Shown here in pieces: positions 1 to 8,475 of a stretch of 64,000 bases of DNA. The notes beneath the pieces are model-generated. The model had not been told where the DNA came from and made no database searches. It was given only the letters and a program-made list of their open reading frames with translations. The DNA lies in assembly GCA_036734105.1 (NCBI GenBank), contig DAIMZH010000001.1, positions 62,001 to 126,000 on the forward strand, given 5' to 3'. Both the position numbers and the translations under genes were made by a program. This stretch comes from Azoarcus_F sp036734105. Lineage in GTDB: Bacteria > Pseudomonadota > Gammaproteobacteria > Burkholderiales > Rhodocyclaceae. The stretch's first letter is position 1, and each line of letters begins with the position of its first letter.

Positions 1-383
1 TCCAGCAGCAGTGCGCTGGCCCCGCTATGCGACGCGCCGAATTCTACCAGATCAAGCCCGGGCCGCATCCGGGCAGCCTTGATCCAGGGAAGCCCATGCC
101 GCTCACACTCCTCGTTGGTTTCGTCTCCATGAAACTGGAGCAGACCCAGTGGTAACTCGTCGCGAACCCGACTCACCTCCTCGGCAGAGGCGCCAACGAA
201 TAATCCGACCAGCGTCACGAAAGGCGGCACCAAGCGAGCCAGCTCGGCCGCCCTGGCCGGACTGACATAGCGCGGACTCGGCGCAAAGAACACGAAACCC
301 AATGCATCGGCTCCGGCTTCGACAGCGGCGAGAACATCGCATTCTCGGGTGAGGCCACAAATCTTGATTCTAGTACGGGACAT
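1..383 (-). CDS. trpF: Phosphoribosylanthranilate isomerase (partial, C-terminus outside window)
   Basis: Isomerises N-(5-phosphoribosyl)anthranilate to the CdRP intermediate in cytoplasmic tryptophan synthesis. Reading the minus strand from the ATG at 383 gives MSRTRIKICGLTRECD, the hallmark TrpF N-terminus (KICGLT, with the catalytic Cys). It continues through GADALGFVFFAPSPRYV and LLQFHGDE, both typical of the family's TIM barrel. About 127 residues are visible of a usual 200 or so, and the gene runs off the left edge. It follows truA by 29 bases, the classic truA-trpF arrangement of beta- and gammaproteobacteria, so it is probably cotranscribed. The identification is secure; only the C-terminal half is unseen. 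Confidence 0.95.
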   Translation of the reverse strand, partial: MSRTRIKICGLTRECDVLAAVEAGADALGFVFFAPSPRYVSPARAAELARLVPPFVTLVGLFVGASAEEVSRVRDELPLGLLQFHGDETNEECERHGLPWIKAARMRPGLDLVEFGASHSGASALLL

Positions 384-412
384 GACAATGAGAAAATCGA
401 GGTTGACGCTGA

Positions 413-1216
413 TCAGATAACCGGGGGAATGCAAGGCAGCGCGATGATACGCCCATTGCCCGGCAGCGGATAGTGATCGGGGTAGTCAATGCCGGACAGA
501 TATAGTCCGGACGGTGGAAAAGTCGGCGCAGCCATCTGCCTGTCGCGTTGGGAAAGCAGGGTCTCGATCCATTCCGGCTGCATGGCCCCCTTGCCCACAT
601 AGACAAGCGCTCCAACCAGGTTGCGCACCATGTGGTGAAGAAAGGCGTTTGCATGAAAATCAAACACAATAACGCGCCCTTCCCGCCGCACATCTGCTTG
701 ATAAAGATATTTTTGCGGTGACTTAGCCTGGCAACGGGAAGCGCGAAAGGCACTGAAGTCATGATGACCAAGCAAACGGCGAGCCCCGTCGGTCATCAGT
801 TCAACATCCAGCGGCAGATGAAACCAGCCAACCCGCCGTGCCCAAATGGCCGGGCGCACGCCGCTGTCCACCAACAGGTATCGATAGTGTCGGCCAACTG
901 CCGAGTAGCGGGCATGAAAGCTGTCGTCAAGCTCTCTCGCCCACAGCACGCAGACCCCCTCTGGCAACAAGCTATTCACACCACGCACCCAACTCGACAA
1001 GGCGCGCACGGTGTCAGTATCGAAATGAACAACCTGAATGGTGGCGTGCACGCCTGCATCGGTGCGACCTGCGCAGTGGAGCCTGATTTTGTGGCCGGTT
1101 ATGCTGGCTATGGCAGATTCAAGCACATCCTGAACGGTCTGGCCGTGAGTCTGACTTTGCCAGCCCTGAAATCCGTCACCAGCATACTCCACACCCAGAA
1201 CCACTCTCACAACCAC
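413..1216 (-). CDS. truA: tRNA pseudouridine(38-40) synthase TruA
   Basis: Converts uridines 38-40 of the tRNA anticodon stem-loop to pseudouridine. The 267-residue product matches the family length. It carries the motif CAGRTDAGVHA near residue 50, whose Asp is the catalytic residue, and FHARYSAVGRHYRYLL around residues 100-116. The N-terminus VVLGVEYAGDGFQGWQSQ is canonical. The start at 1216 lies inside the end of the upstream membrane-protein gene (10-base overlap), which suggests translational coupling. It is followed by trpF. Confidence 0.96.
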   Translation of the reverse strand: MVVRVVLGVEYAGDGFQGWQSQTHGQTVQDVLESAIASITGHKIRLHCAGRTDAGVHATIQVVHFDTDTVRALSSWVRGVNSLLPEGVCVLWARELDDSFHARYSAVGRHYRYLLVDSGVRPAIWARRVGWFHLPLDVELMTDGARRLLGHHDFSAFRASRCQAKSPQKYLYQADVRREGRVIVFDFHANAFLHHMVRNLVGALVYVGKGAMQPEWIETLLSQRDRQMAAPTFPPSGLYLSGIDYPDHYPLPGNGRIIALPCIPPVI

Positions 1217-1803
1217 ACTCCAAGCAAGACAAATATAGCAACTGAGGTCACCAGGATGACCGCATCCAGAACGCGCAAGGGCTCTATCGGAATATCAACC
1301 GGCGCCTGCGGGTCATTGCCGGGATCACGCAGCCAATCGCGCCAGTTGACTGGTCTGTCGCTCTCTACGTACTGGAGCACCAGAAGCGTTCGCACCGCGA
1401 TTCGGGCTGAAGGCAGGCCCACACTCTCAAAGACCCTGAGCAGGGCATAAATGCCACCTACCAGACGAGCGGGAGGCAGAGTCTGCATGAGCAAGGCAAC
1501 GCACAAGACTACTGCCAACACACGACCTGAATGTTCAAACGCGAGCAACAAGCCCTCACGACTCGGGCTGATGGTTGGCCAATCCATGAAAACGGCCGTG
1601 CCAGGCGTAAACCACGCAAACATCACGAAGATCGCGAACAACAGAATCCGGATCCGCAATACGAGTCGTCGGGTGCGGGCGTGAGCAAGCATCAGCCCGG
1701 CAAGCCCAAGACAGGCCAGCAGAACCATGAGACTGACAAGCGGTACAAATTGCAGCAAGGCGACAGAAAAGACCCACACAAAGATCAACAAACCGCTATG
1801 CAT
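1207..1803 (-). CDS. CbiQ/EcfT-like integral membrane protein
   Basis: A 198-residue hydrophobic protein with about five membrane segments: residues 3-35 (probably two helices), 48-72, 85-105 and a C-terminal helix at 180-198. The overall pattern resembles the CbiQ/EcfT transmembrane component of energy-coupling-factor transporters. No ATPase (EcfA) or substrate-binding (S) component lies nearby, and I do not see a clean Ala-Arg-Gly coupling motif. The transport role is therefore inference. It lies between fimV and truA and overlaps truA by 10 bases. The start at 1803 has a modest AAGG ribosome site a few bases upstream. Confidence 0.55.
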   Translation of the reverse strand: MHSGLLIFVWVFSVALLQFVPLVSLMVLLACLGLAGLMLAHARTRRLVLRIRILLFAIFVMFAWFTPGTAVFMDWPTISPSREGLLLAFEHSGRVLAVVLCVALLMQTLPPARLVGGIYALLRVFESVGLPSARIAVRTLLVLQYVESDRPVNWRDWLRDPGNDPQAPVDIPIEPLRVLDAVILVTSVAIFVLLGVWL

Positions 1804-1911
1804 ACCGCCTTGTCACCCTGTGCAAGCAGCCCCGCCGGGGAAGGCCCGGGTCTAGCAAACAGCTTGAGGAGTCATCTACCGCCCGATACGAGCGCACGGA
1901 AACCAATCTGA

Positions 1912-4900
1912 TCATCCGCGCAAGCGATCCAATAATCGGCGTGCTGCCTCACACTGAGACGGGGTACCTTCTGCCAGAATTTCATCGATCAACTCGCGTG
2001 CGCCCTCCCGATCGCCCATTTCCTCGTAGGCACGCGCCAGATCAAGCTTGGTTTCCACTGCCTGGTGAACTTCGGCTTCAGGCAGATCAGAGTCGTCAAT
2101 CACCGCAGGCGCAGTTGAATCCCCATCCGAAACAGGCACCCCGCTTTCGGCTCGATCGGTCAGTTTGTTCGCGGACAAATCGGGCGACTCGGTCGCAAGG
2201 TCAAGATCGAAAGCAGACAAATCAACGGTGTCGCTTTCGCCGTCGAGATCCGTGGGCGTCTCAGGCGAATCAAAGTCAAACTCAAAGTCCAGCAGGCTGT
2301 TGTCAAATCCGGACTTTTCGAGGTCGACTACTGACGAGCCGTCCGTATCGCCTTCAATTGCCTGACGAAGATATTCGTCAGCCAGCACCGTCTTGTCCAT
2401 ATCGCCTGCAGACATCGCAGAGGTATCAACCTCACCCTTGGAGGCCTGCGGCCCCAGTGGCGCGAACTCAGGTTCGTTCAGCGCCTTTCCTGCATTGGGC
2501 TGTTCATCAATATCCTCCCTGAATGCGTTGCCAGAGACATCTGTGGCACCACCGAAGGCATCTTCAATTTTCAGTAGATCATCGTCAGCCGACGCAGCAG
2601 GACTTACGTCTTGCTCAAGTGTTTCGGTCGTTTCACCTGAATCAGACGAGGCGTCATCAGAGCTGAGGTCGAAGTCCAGAACTGAAAAGTCGGCATCCTC
2701 ATCAATATCCGAGTCCGATGCTTCATCTTCGGGCACCAGCGCATTCCGGATATCGTCATCACTCCCGCGGTCAATTGCATCGTTGACACGCGACAGGTCA
2801 CCATCGGGCATCGTCCAGGTGTCCTTCAACTGCGAATCGCTTGCCTGCGGGATGGAAGTCGTAAAGTCGAGTTCGCTCAATTCGTTGCTTGCCGCAGTGA
2901 AGCCGGGTTCGGACAAATCAAACATCGCCGAGTCCATGTCATCGCTTTTTGCCGCTTGAGCAGCACCAGCAGCACCAGCAGCAATACCGGCCGTGGCCGC
3001 CACCACACCTGACGGTACCCGGGTGGTCATGGGCTGGGCAAACGCGGCTTCGGTCCGGGCACTCACCTTGTATAGCGGATTACCAGGATCAATCTGACGA
3101 CCAAGTTCGGCTGCACGCTCCCAGTCCTCACCCGAGCCGCCTGTGCGTGAGTAAAGATCCGCCGCAACACTTTCGAACTGTTTGCGGTCACCGCGTTGGA
3201 CATAGATTTCCAGGAGTTTGACGTAAACAGCAGAGCGCGAAGGATCTGCCTTGATCGCGTCAAGCAGGATTTCTTCAGCCTGAGCGTCGCGCCCATAGGC
3301 CATGTAGACGTCCGCCTCTGCCACCGGGTCCACACCTTCGTCGGCGTCAATCACTCCCAAACCCGATTGGCTGAAATCGGTGTGCAACACACTGGTCGCG
3401 GTATCCACGCTTTGACCACCAGTCTGCCCGAAAATGGAGTTGTCACCCGAAGGCATTTCGCTGAACTGCGTCTGCTCTTCTTCCACAGGTTCGTCCTTGC
3501 GCCGCTGCCTGATGCGATAAGCCGCATAGGCAAGCAACAGCACAAGAACCCCGCCGCCGGCTGCCATCATTGCGGGGTCACGCAATAGCGACTGCAAGAA
3601 GCTTGGCTGATCAACAAATGGATCAGGGGCAGGTGCCTGCGTCTCGGGCGAAGGTCGCTCCGCCATCGGCTGAACGGGCTCGGCCGCCGGGGCAGGCGCG
3701 GGCGCTGGGGCTGATGCAACTTGCGCTGGAACGGCTTGCGCAGGAGGGGTTTCGGCCGCTGGCGCGACTGAAGCTGGCTCTTCGATATCCGCAAGCAGTT
3801 CATCAAGCCCTGGCAAGGCATCAAGATCGTCTACCGGATCCCCTTCCGCTGGTGGGGCCAATGCATCCACTGGCACACTGGACGCCGCTGCCTCGGCAAG
3901 CTGTTGCATGCGAGCCATCGATTCGCTGCGCATCTCGATCAGCGCCTGCAGATCACGTATGTTTTGTTCAAGGTCGCCCAGTCGCGCGTAAGCCTCTTCA
4001 AGCGAACGCTCGCGTGCCACGAGTTCCTCTTCCAGTGCCTGCAGTCTGGCAACACGTTCGCTCTCGGCCCTGTCGTCGACGCCGCCAGCGGACACCTCGA
4101 CACGATCCCTTGTTGCGGTAGCCGCCTCGGCTTCAGCAACACGCGGTGTAATTGTACCGGCCTGTTCGCGACTGTCCGGCACAGGCACATCCCGCCGTGT
4201 TGCGGTACCAGCCAAGCCGCGGCGATAGGCCTCGAAATCACCGGCATGCGCCACTACTTCGCGACGTGCAGCCTCTGCGGTAAGACTCTCGACCTGGGTC
4301 CTATCGGGAATCGTCAGAATGGCTCCGGCCCTGAGCCGATTGATGTTGCCATCAGCAAAGGCGTCCGGGCTTTGCCGCAGCATTGCAATCATGACCTGCT
4401 CAACCGTGGTCCCGGCCGGGCGATTGCGGTTGGCGATACTGTGCAAGGTGTCACCACGAGCCACTTGATAGCGCGCCCCGGCCATGCTTTCCGCAGTGCG
4501 AGGGGCCGCAGTCTGAACCGGGCCCGGGGAAGCAGGACGAGCCGCCTGTGCTGGTTGTGTTATGACAGCAGCAGCCAACGGAGGTCTTGTCAATTCGACT
4601 GGATCAAGAAGAAAGGTATATTGGCGCATCAGTCGGCCACCAATCCACTCCACCTCAACCAGCATCTCGATAAAGGGCTCATCCACCCTTTGATCACTGC
4701 TTACCTTGATGACCGAGCGATTGCCGCGGGTTTCGACCGAAAAACGCAGTGATGACAACACCGAGGGGTAACCGAGATTGGCCTGACTGAACGCTGCAGG
4801 TGGCGCAAGACGCGCATTCAGGGAGCGCAGCTCCTCTGGTGTTGCCTGAACGTCAATTTCGGCGCGCAATGGTTGTCCGAGTCCGCTCAGCACATTGATT

Positions 4901-4983
4901 GCACCCAGACCTGCGGCTTGGGCTCCAAACGGGAGCATGGCGATCGCGGTAGCGACCAGTGTTGCCTTGAGTGTCGTTTTCAT
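1912..4983 (-). CDS. fimV: FimV/HubP-like polar peptidoglycan-binding protein
   Basis: FimV proteins are inner-membrane polar organisers needed for type IV pilus function and twitching. From the chosen ATG at 4983 the product is 1023 residues. It has a signal peptide (1-24, ending AQA-AG), the FimV N-terminal domain (about 25-135, with VLSGLGQPLRAEIDV), a LysM domain (about 171-226), a coiled coil (about 310-365), and one membrane helix near 480-500 followed by basic residues. A long, very acidic cytoplasmic tail rich in Asp, Ser and Glu follows, then a C-terminal FimV/TPR-like motif (KLDLARAYEEMGDREGAREL). The frame stays open upstream to 5241, but that part reads as non-coding and lacks a signal peptide. 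An ATG at 4992 is an alternative start. It sits downstream of asd, as in Pseudomonas. Confidence 0.93.
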   Translation of the reverse strand: MKTTLKATLVATAIAMLPFGAQAAGLGAINVLSGLGQPLRAEIDVQATPEELRSLNARLAPPAAFSQANLGYPSVLSSLRFSVETRGNRSVIKVSSDQRVDEPFIEMLVEVEWIGGRLMRQYTFLLDPVELTRPPLAAAVITQPAQAARPASPGPVQTAAPRTAESMAGARYQVARGDTLHSIANRNRPAGTTVEQVMIAMLRQSPDAFADGNINRLRAGAILTIPDRTQVESLTAEAARREVVAHAGDFEAYRRGLAGTATRRDVPVPDSREQAGTITPRVAEAEAATATRDRVEVSAGGVDDRAESERVARLQALEEELVARERSLEEAYARLGDLEQNIRDLQALIEMRSESMARMQQLAEAAASSVPVDALAPPAEGDPVDDLDALPGLDELLADIEEPASVAPAAETPPAQAVPAQVASAPAPAPAPAAEPVQPMAERPSPETQAPAPDPFVDQPSFLQSLLRDPAMMAAGGGVLVLLLAYAAYRIRQRRKDEPVEEEQTQFSEMPSGDNSIFGQTGGQSVDTATSVLHTDFSQSGLGVIDADEGVDPVAEADVYMAYGRDAQAEEILLDAIKADPSRSAVYVKLLEIYVQRGDRKQFESVAADLYSRTGGSGEDWERAAELGRQIDPGNPLYKVSARTEAAFAQPMTTRVPSGVVAATAGIAAGAAGAAQAAKSDDMDSAMFDLSEPGFTAASNELSELDFTTSIPQASDSQLKDTWTMPDGDLSRVNDAIDRGSDDDIRNALVPEDEASDSDIDEDADFSVLDFDLSSDDASSDSGETTETLEQDVSPAASADDDLLKIEDAFGGATDVSGNAFREDIDEQPNAGKALNEPEFAPLGPQASKGEVDTSAMSAGDMDKTVLADEYLRQAIEGDTDGSSVVDLEKSGFDNSLLDFEFDFDSPETPTDLDGESDTVDLSAFDLDLATESPDLSANKLTDRAESGVPVSDGDSTAPAVIDDSDLPEAEVHQAVETKLDLARAYEEMGDREGARELIDEILAEGTPSQCEAARRLLDRLRG

Positions 4984-5490
4984 AGAAGTCATAACTTTGG
5001 GCACACTTGTTTTGGCGCCTTCGAGAGCCCCGTCACGATTGTCAGGAATCTGTCGGACCTGGGCCTGATGTGCTGCGCCGGTATGAAGATTGGCCCACGT
5101 CCGTCCGGTTGTTGGATGCATGGAATCACGGTGCGCCGCCAATACGGGCGAATCCGGCTTCACTTTTTCACTCAGTGCGCTAGCGTCGCTCAAAACAAAC
5201 AGCCTCCTGGTGCAGGACACGAAATTGTCCGGTAGTTCCAATGCTTTGGGAATCTAGCATTATCTTGAACTTTTGGCAGCAATTCTTTATTTCTAATGGA
5301 CATTTAGCAACAGAACACGTCGCCAGCAAGTCAACTTGATGGACTAGCGATTAATGCTGAGCCGATTGAACAGAAATAATGAACAAGGCTGGATCAGCGG
5401 TGACAGGCACACAAACTACTCAGGCTAACGTACGCAAAGGCTTGAAACTTTAACCTTTTGGCGATTTTTGACAAACGATGAAGCACACAA
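4984..5490. other. Intergenic region upstream of fimV
   Basis: Roughly 500 bases between the fimV start and the asd terminator. From about 5242 upward the sequence is AT-richer than its surroundings, as expected for a promoter region. No convincing -35/-10 pair, tRNA or small gene could be picked out. The open frame at 4984-5241 in phase with fimV is treated as leader, not protein. Confidence 0.5.
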
Positions 5491-5519
5491 TGCAAAGGCC
5501 GCACGCGGCGGCCTTTGCA
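5491..5519 (-). terminator. Probable terminator of the leu-asd operon
   Basis: A near-perfect hairpin whose arms are TGCAAAGGCCGC and its reverse complement, separated by a five-base loop. It lies 18 bases past the asd stop codon on the minus strand. The downstream T-run is interrupted (TTGTGTGCTT), so efficiency is uncertain. Confidence 0.65.
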
Positions 5520-5537
5520 GGTTTGATTAAGGATGCA

Positions 5538-6671
5538 TCAATCTTCGAGCAGGATACGCAGCATGCGGCGCAATGGCTCTGCAGCACCCCACAGCAACTG
5601 ATCACCCACGGTGAAGGCTGCAAGATATTCCGGGCCCATGGCCATCTTGTGAAGACGACCCACAGGAATCTGGAGCTTTCCAGTTACTGCGGCTGGCGTG
5701 AGCTCGCGCTCGCTGATCTCACGCTCGTTCGGAACTACCCTAACCCACTGGTTGGCCGAGGCGAGAATATCCGACACTTCATCGAGAGGCACGTCCTTGC
5801 GAAGCTTTACTGTCAAGGCTTGCGAATGACAGCGCATTGCACCGATACGCACGCACAAGCCATCGACCGGAATGCTGCCTTCGCTGCGGAACGGCGGCAA
5901 ACCGAGAATCTTGTTGCATTCCGACCCGCCTTTCCACTCCTCCTTGGACTGACCGTGCTCCACAGGTACGTCAATCCACGGGATGAGGCTACCAGCCAAG
6001 GCTGTGCCACGGAAATTCCTGACCGGGAAGTCAGCAGAGCGCATCGTCTCGGTAACCTTGCGATCGATGTCGAGAATCGCCGACGCTGGATCAGCCAACT
6101 CAGCCTTGACCGCATCGTGCAAGGCACCCATTTGCGACAGCAGCTCGCGCATGTTTTGAGCTCCCGCCCCGGACGCTGCCTGGTAGGTCATTGCCGACAC
6201 CCACTCGACCAGATTGTGGCGGAACAGGCCCCCTAGCCCCATCAGCATCAGTGACACCGTGCAATTTCCGCCAATCCAGTCGCGGCCGCCTGCAGTCAGG
6301 GACTTCTTGATGACATCAAGGTTGACCGGATCAAGCACGATGACCGTGTTGTCTTCCATGCGCAAGGCACTGGCCGCGTCAATCCAGTGACCGCCCCAGC
6401 CGGAGGCGCGCAGTTGGGGGTATACAGCCTTGGTGTAGTCACCGCCCTGGCAGGTAATGATGATGTCGCATGCCTTCAAGGCGTCAATATCGCTCGCAAC
6501 CTGCAAGGGCACGTCGGCCTGCTTGCCACCAAACACTGGCGCCTCACCACCGGCATTGGAGGTTGAAAAGTAAATCGGCTCGATAAGCTCGAAATCACCC
6601 TCTTCCACCATGCGCTGCATCAGCACGGAACCAACCATTCCGCGCCAGCCTACCAGACCGACCTTTCTCAT
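5538..6671 (-). CDS. asd: Aspartate-semialdehyde dehydrogenase
   Basis: Reduces aspartyl phosphate to aspartate semialdehyde with NADPH, at the branch to lysine/diaminopimelate, threonine and methionine. The product is 377 residues, the usual length of the Gram-negative type. The N-terminus KVGLVGWRGMVGSVLMQRM is the nucleotide-binding start. GGNCTVSLML near residue 132 holds the catalytic Cys, and CQGGDYTKAVYPQLRASGW is characteristic of the group. It is the last gene of leuC-leuD-leuB-asd, 27 bases after leuB, and is followed by a hairpin terminator. Confidence 0.97.
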   Translation of the reverse strand: MRKVGLVGWRGMVGSVLMQRMVEEGDFELIEPIYFSTSNAGGEAPVFGGKQADVPLQVASDIDALKACDIIITCQGGDYTKAVYPQLRASGWGGHWIDAASALRMEDNTVIVLDPVNLDVIKKSLTAGGRDWIGGNCTVSLMLMGLGGLFRHNLVEWVSAMTYQAASGAGAQNMRELLSQMGALHDAVKAELADPASAILDIDRKVTETMRSADFPVRNFRGTALAGSLIPWIDVPVEHGQSKEEWKGGSECNKILGLPPFRSEGSIPVDGLCVRIGAMRCHSQALTVKLRKDVPLDEVSDILASANQWVRVVPNEREISERELTPAAVTGKLQIPVGRLHKMAMGPEYLAAFTVGDQLLWGAAEPLRRMLRILLED

Positions 6672-6698
6672 TTAGCTCAACCCCCAAAAAAACTGCTC

Positions 6699-7751
6699 TT
6701 AAAGTGCCGCTACGACGGCATCACCCATCTGCCTTGTTCCAACAAGGTTTGTACCTGATTCATGAATGTCACCGGTGCGGTATCCCTGAGCCAGCACTTG
6801 CTTGACCGCAGCCTCCACACGTTGGGCGGCCTCCTCCAGACCGAAAGTGTAGCGAAGCATCATCGCTGCGGAAAGGATTGTTGCCAGCGGATTGGCCACA
6901 CCCTGACCAGCGATATCGGGGGCTGAACCATGCGAGGGTTCGTACAAGCCCTTGTTGTTCTGGTCCAGTGAGGCCGACGGCAACATGCCGATCGAGCCAG
7001 TGAGCATGGAAGCCTCATCCGACAGGATATCGCCAAACATGTTTCCAGTGACCATGACATCGAACTGTTTGGGCGCGCGCACCAACTGCATTGCGGCGTT
7101 ATCGACCAACATATGGGTCAACTCTACATCCGGAAATTCGGACGACAGTTCAGTCATCACATCCCGCCACAGTTGGGTTGTTTCCAGCACATTCATCTTG
7201 TCGACAGAACACAGGCGCTTGCCGCGTTTGCGCGCAGCCGAAAAAGCCACCCTACCGATACGGCGAATCTCGCTCTCGGTGTAGTGCATGGTGTTATACC
7301 CATAACGCTCACCATCACGAGTCTCAATGCCACGCGGCTGGCCAAAGTAGATATCCCCGGTCAGCTCCCGCACGATGAGAATGTCCAGCCCAGCCACCAC
7401 CTCCGGCTTGAGCGATGAAGCATTGGCCAACTCGGGATAGAGAATGGCAGGACGAAGATTGGCAAAAAGGCCAAGCTCCTTGCGAATGGCCAGCAAGCCA
7501 CGCTCGGGCCGCTGCTCCCGGGGCAGGTTGTCCCACTTGGGGCCACCCACCGCGCCGAGCAGCACGGCGTCGGACTCGCGAGCCAGCTTGCTGGTAGCGT
7601 CCGGGTAAGGATTGCCGGTTGCGTCAACTGCACAACCGCCAAGCAACGCTTCTTCCATTTGAAAACCGAGCTTGAGTGCATCCAGCACACGCAGCGCTTC
7701 GGCCATTATCTCTGGGCCTATGCCGTCACCCGGCAACACACAAATCTTCAT
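6699..7751 (-). CDS. leuB: 3-isopropylmalate dehydrogenase
   Basis: Oxidises and decarboxylates 3-isopropylmalate to 2-oxoisocaproate with NAD+, the third leucine-pathway step. The product is 350 residues. It opens with ICVLPGDGIGPEIM and carries LLGAVGGPKWD, the RELTGDIYFGQPRG loop, and EPSHGSAPDIAGQG with GNMFGDILSDEAS, which supply the metal and NAD sites. It lies 20 bases downstream of leuD in the same operon. Nothing is unusual. Confidence 0.98.
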   Translation of the reverse strand: MKICVLPGDGIGPEIMAEALRVLDALKLGFQMEEALLGGCAVDATGNPYPDATSKLARESDAVLLGAVGGPKWDNLPREQRPERGLLAIRKELGLFANLRPAILYPELANASSLKPEVVAGLDILIVRELTGDIYFGQPRGIETRDGERYGYNTMHYTESEIRRIGRVAFSAARKRGKRLCSVDKMNVLETTQLWRDVMTELSSEFPDVELTHMLVDNAAMQLVRAPKQFDVMVTGNMFGDILSDEASMLTGSIGMLPSASLDQNNKGLYEPSHGSAPDIAGQGVANPLATILSAAMMLRYTFGLEEAAQRVEAAVKQVLAQGYRTGDIHESGTNLVGTRQMGDAVVAAL

Positions 7752-7771
7752 GGCTTCTCCAGCACACCTTT

Positions 7772-8410
7772 TCAGGCGAAGTAATAGGGATGCGCCTCGC
7801 GACGCTTTTGCTCAAAGGCGCGAATCTCATCGGCATGGAGCAGAGTCAGGCCGATGTCGTCCCAACCGTTGAGCAGACACTCCCTGCGAAACGCGTCGAC
7901 CTCAAACGGAATGCGACCGCCGTCAGGCTGGACAATGCACTGGGACTGCAGATCGACTGTCAGTCGATAACCCTCGTTTGCAAGACATGCATCAAACAAT
8001 GCCTCTACGATGTCCGACCCCAGGACGATAGGCAGCAAGCCATTTTTGAAACAGTTGTTGTAGAAAATATCAGCAAAACTTGGACCGATCAGAACTCGGA
8101 TGCCAAAATCCTCCAGCGCCCAAGGAGCGTGCTCACGCGAGCTGCCGCAACCGAAGTTGTCGCGGGTTAACAGGATTTGCGCCCCCTGGTAGCGAGCGTG
8201 GTTGAGCACGAAATCCGGGTTTTCGGGACGCTTGCTGCAATCCTGGCCCGGCTCACCCTGATCGAGATAACGCCACTCGTCAAACAGATTGGGACCAAAA
8301 CCGCTACGCTTGATCGACTTGAGAAACTGCTTGGGAATGATGGCGTCGGTATCGACGTTGGCACGATCGAGCGGTGCGACCAATCCATCGAGAACCTTGA
8401 ATGCGTTCAT
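7772..8410 (-). CDS. leuD: 3-isopropylmalate dehydratase small subunit
   Basis: The small (swivel-domain) subunit of isopropylmalate isomerase, partner of LeuC. The product is 212 residues, the standard length for the enterobacterial-type LeuD. Visible family motifs are DTDAIIPKQFLKSI near the N-terminus, the NFGCGSSREHAPWAL loop around residue 90 and GPSFADIFYNNCFKNGLLPI. It lies between leuC and leuB. Unlike many betaproteobacteria, no entericidin-like small gene lies in the 65 bases between leuC and leuD. Confidence 0.97.
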   Translation of the reverse strand: MNAFKVLDGLVAPLDRANVDTDAIIPKQFLKSIKRSGFGPNLFDEWRYLDQGEPGQDCSKRPENPDFVLNHARYQGAQILLTRDNFGCGSSREHAPWALEDFGIRVLIGPSFADIFYNNCFKNGLLPIVLGSDIVEALFDACLANEGYRLTVDLQSQCIVQPDGGRIPFEVDAFRRECLLNGWDDIGLTLLHADEIRAFEQKRREAHPYYFA

Positions 8411-8475
8411 TACTTCACCTTTTTATTGAGGCCAAGCCTCTTGATGACTGTGTATGCCGTGAGCACCGGGAAGCC

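Noticed and set aside
4984..5241. 86-residue N-terminal extension of FimV
   Set aside because: Would place residues before a clear signal peptide and reads as non-coding sequence.
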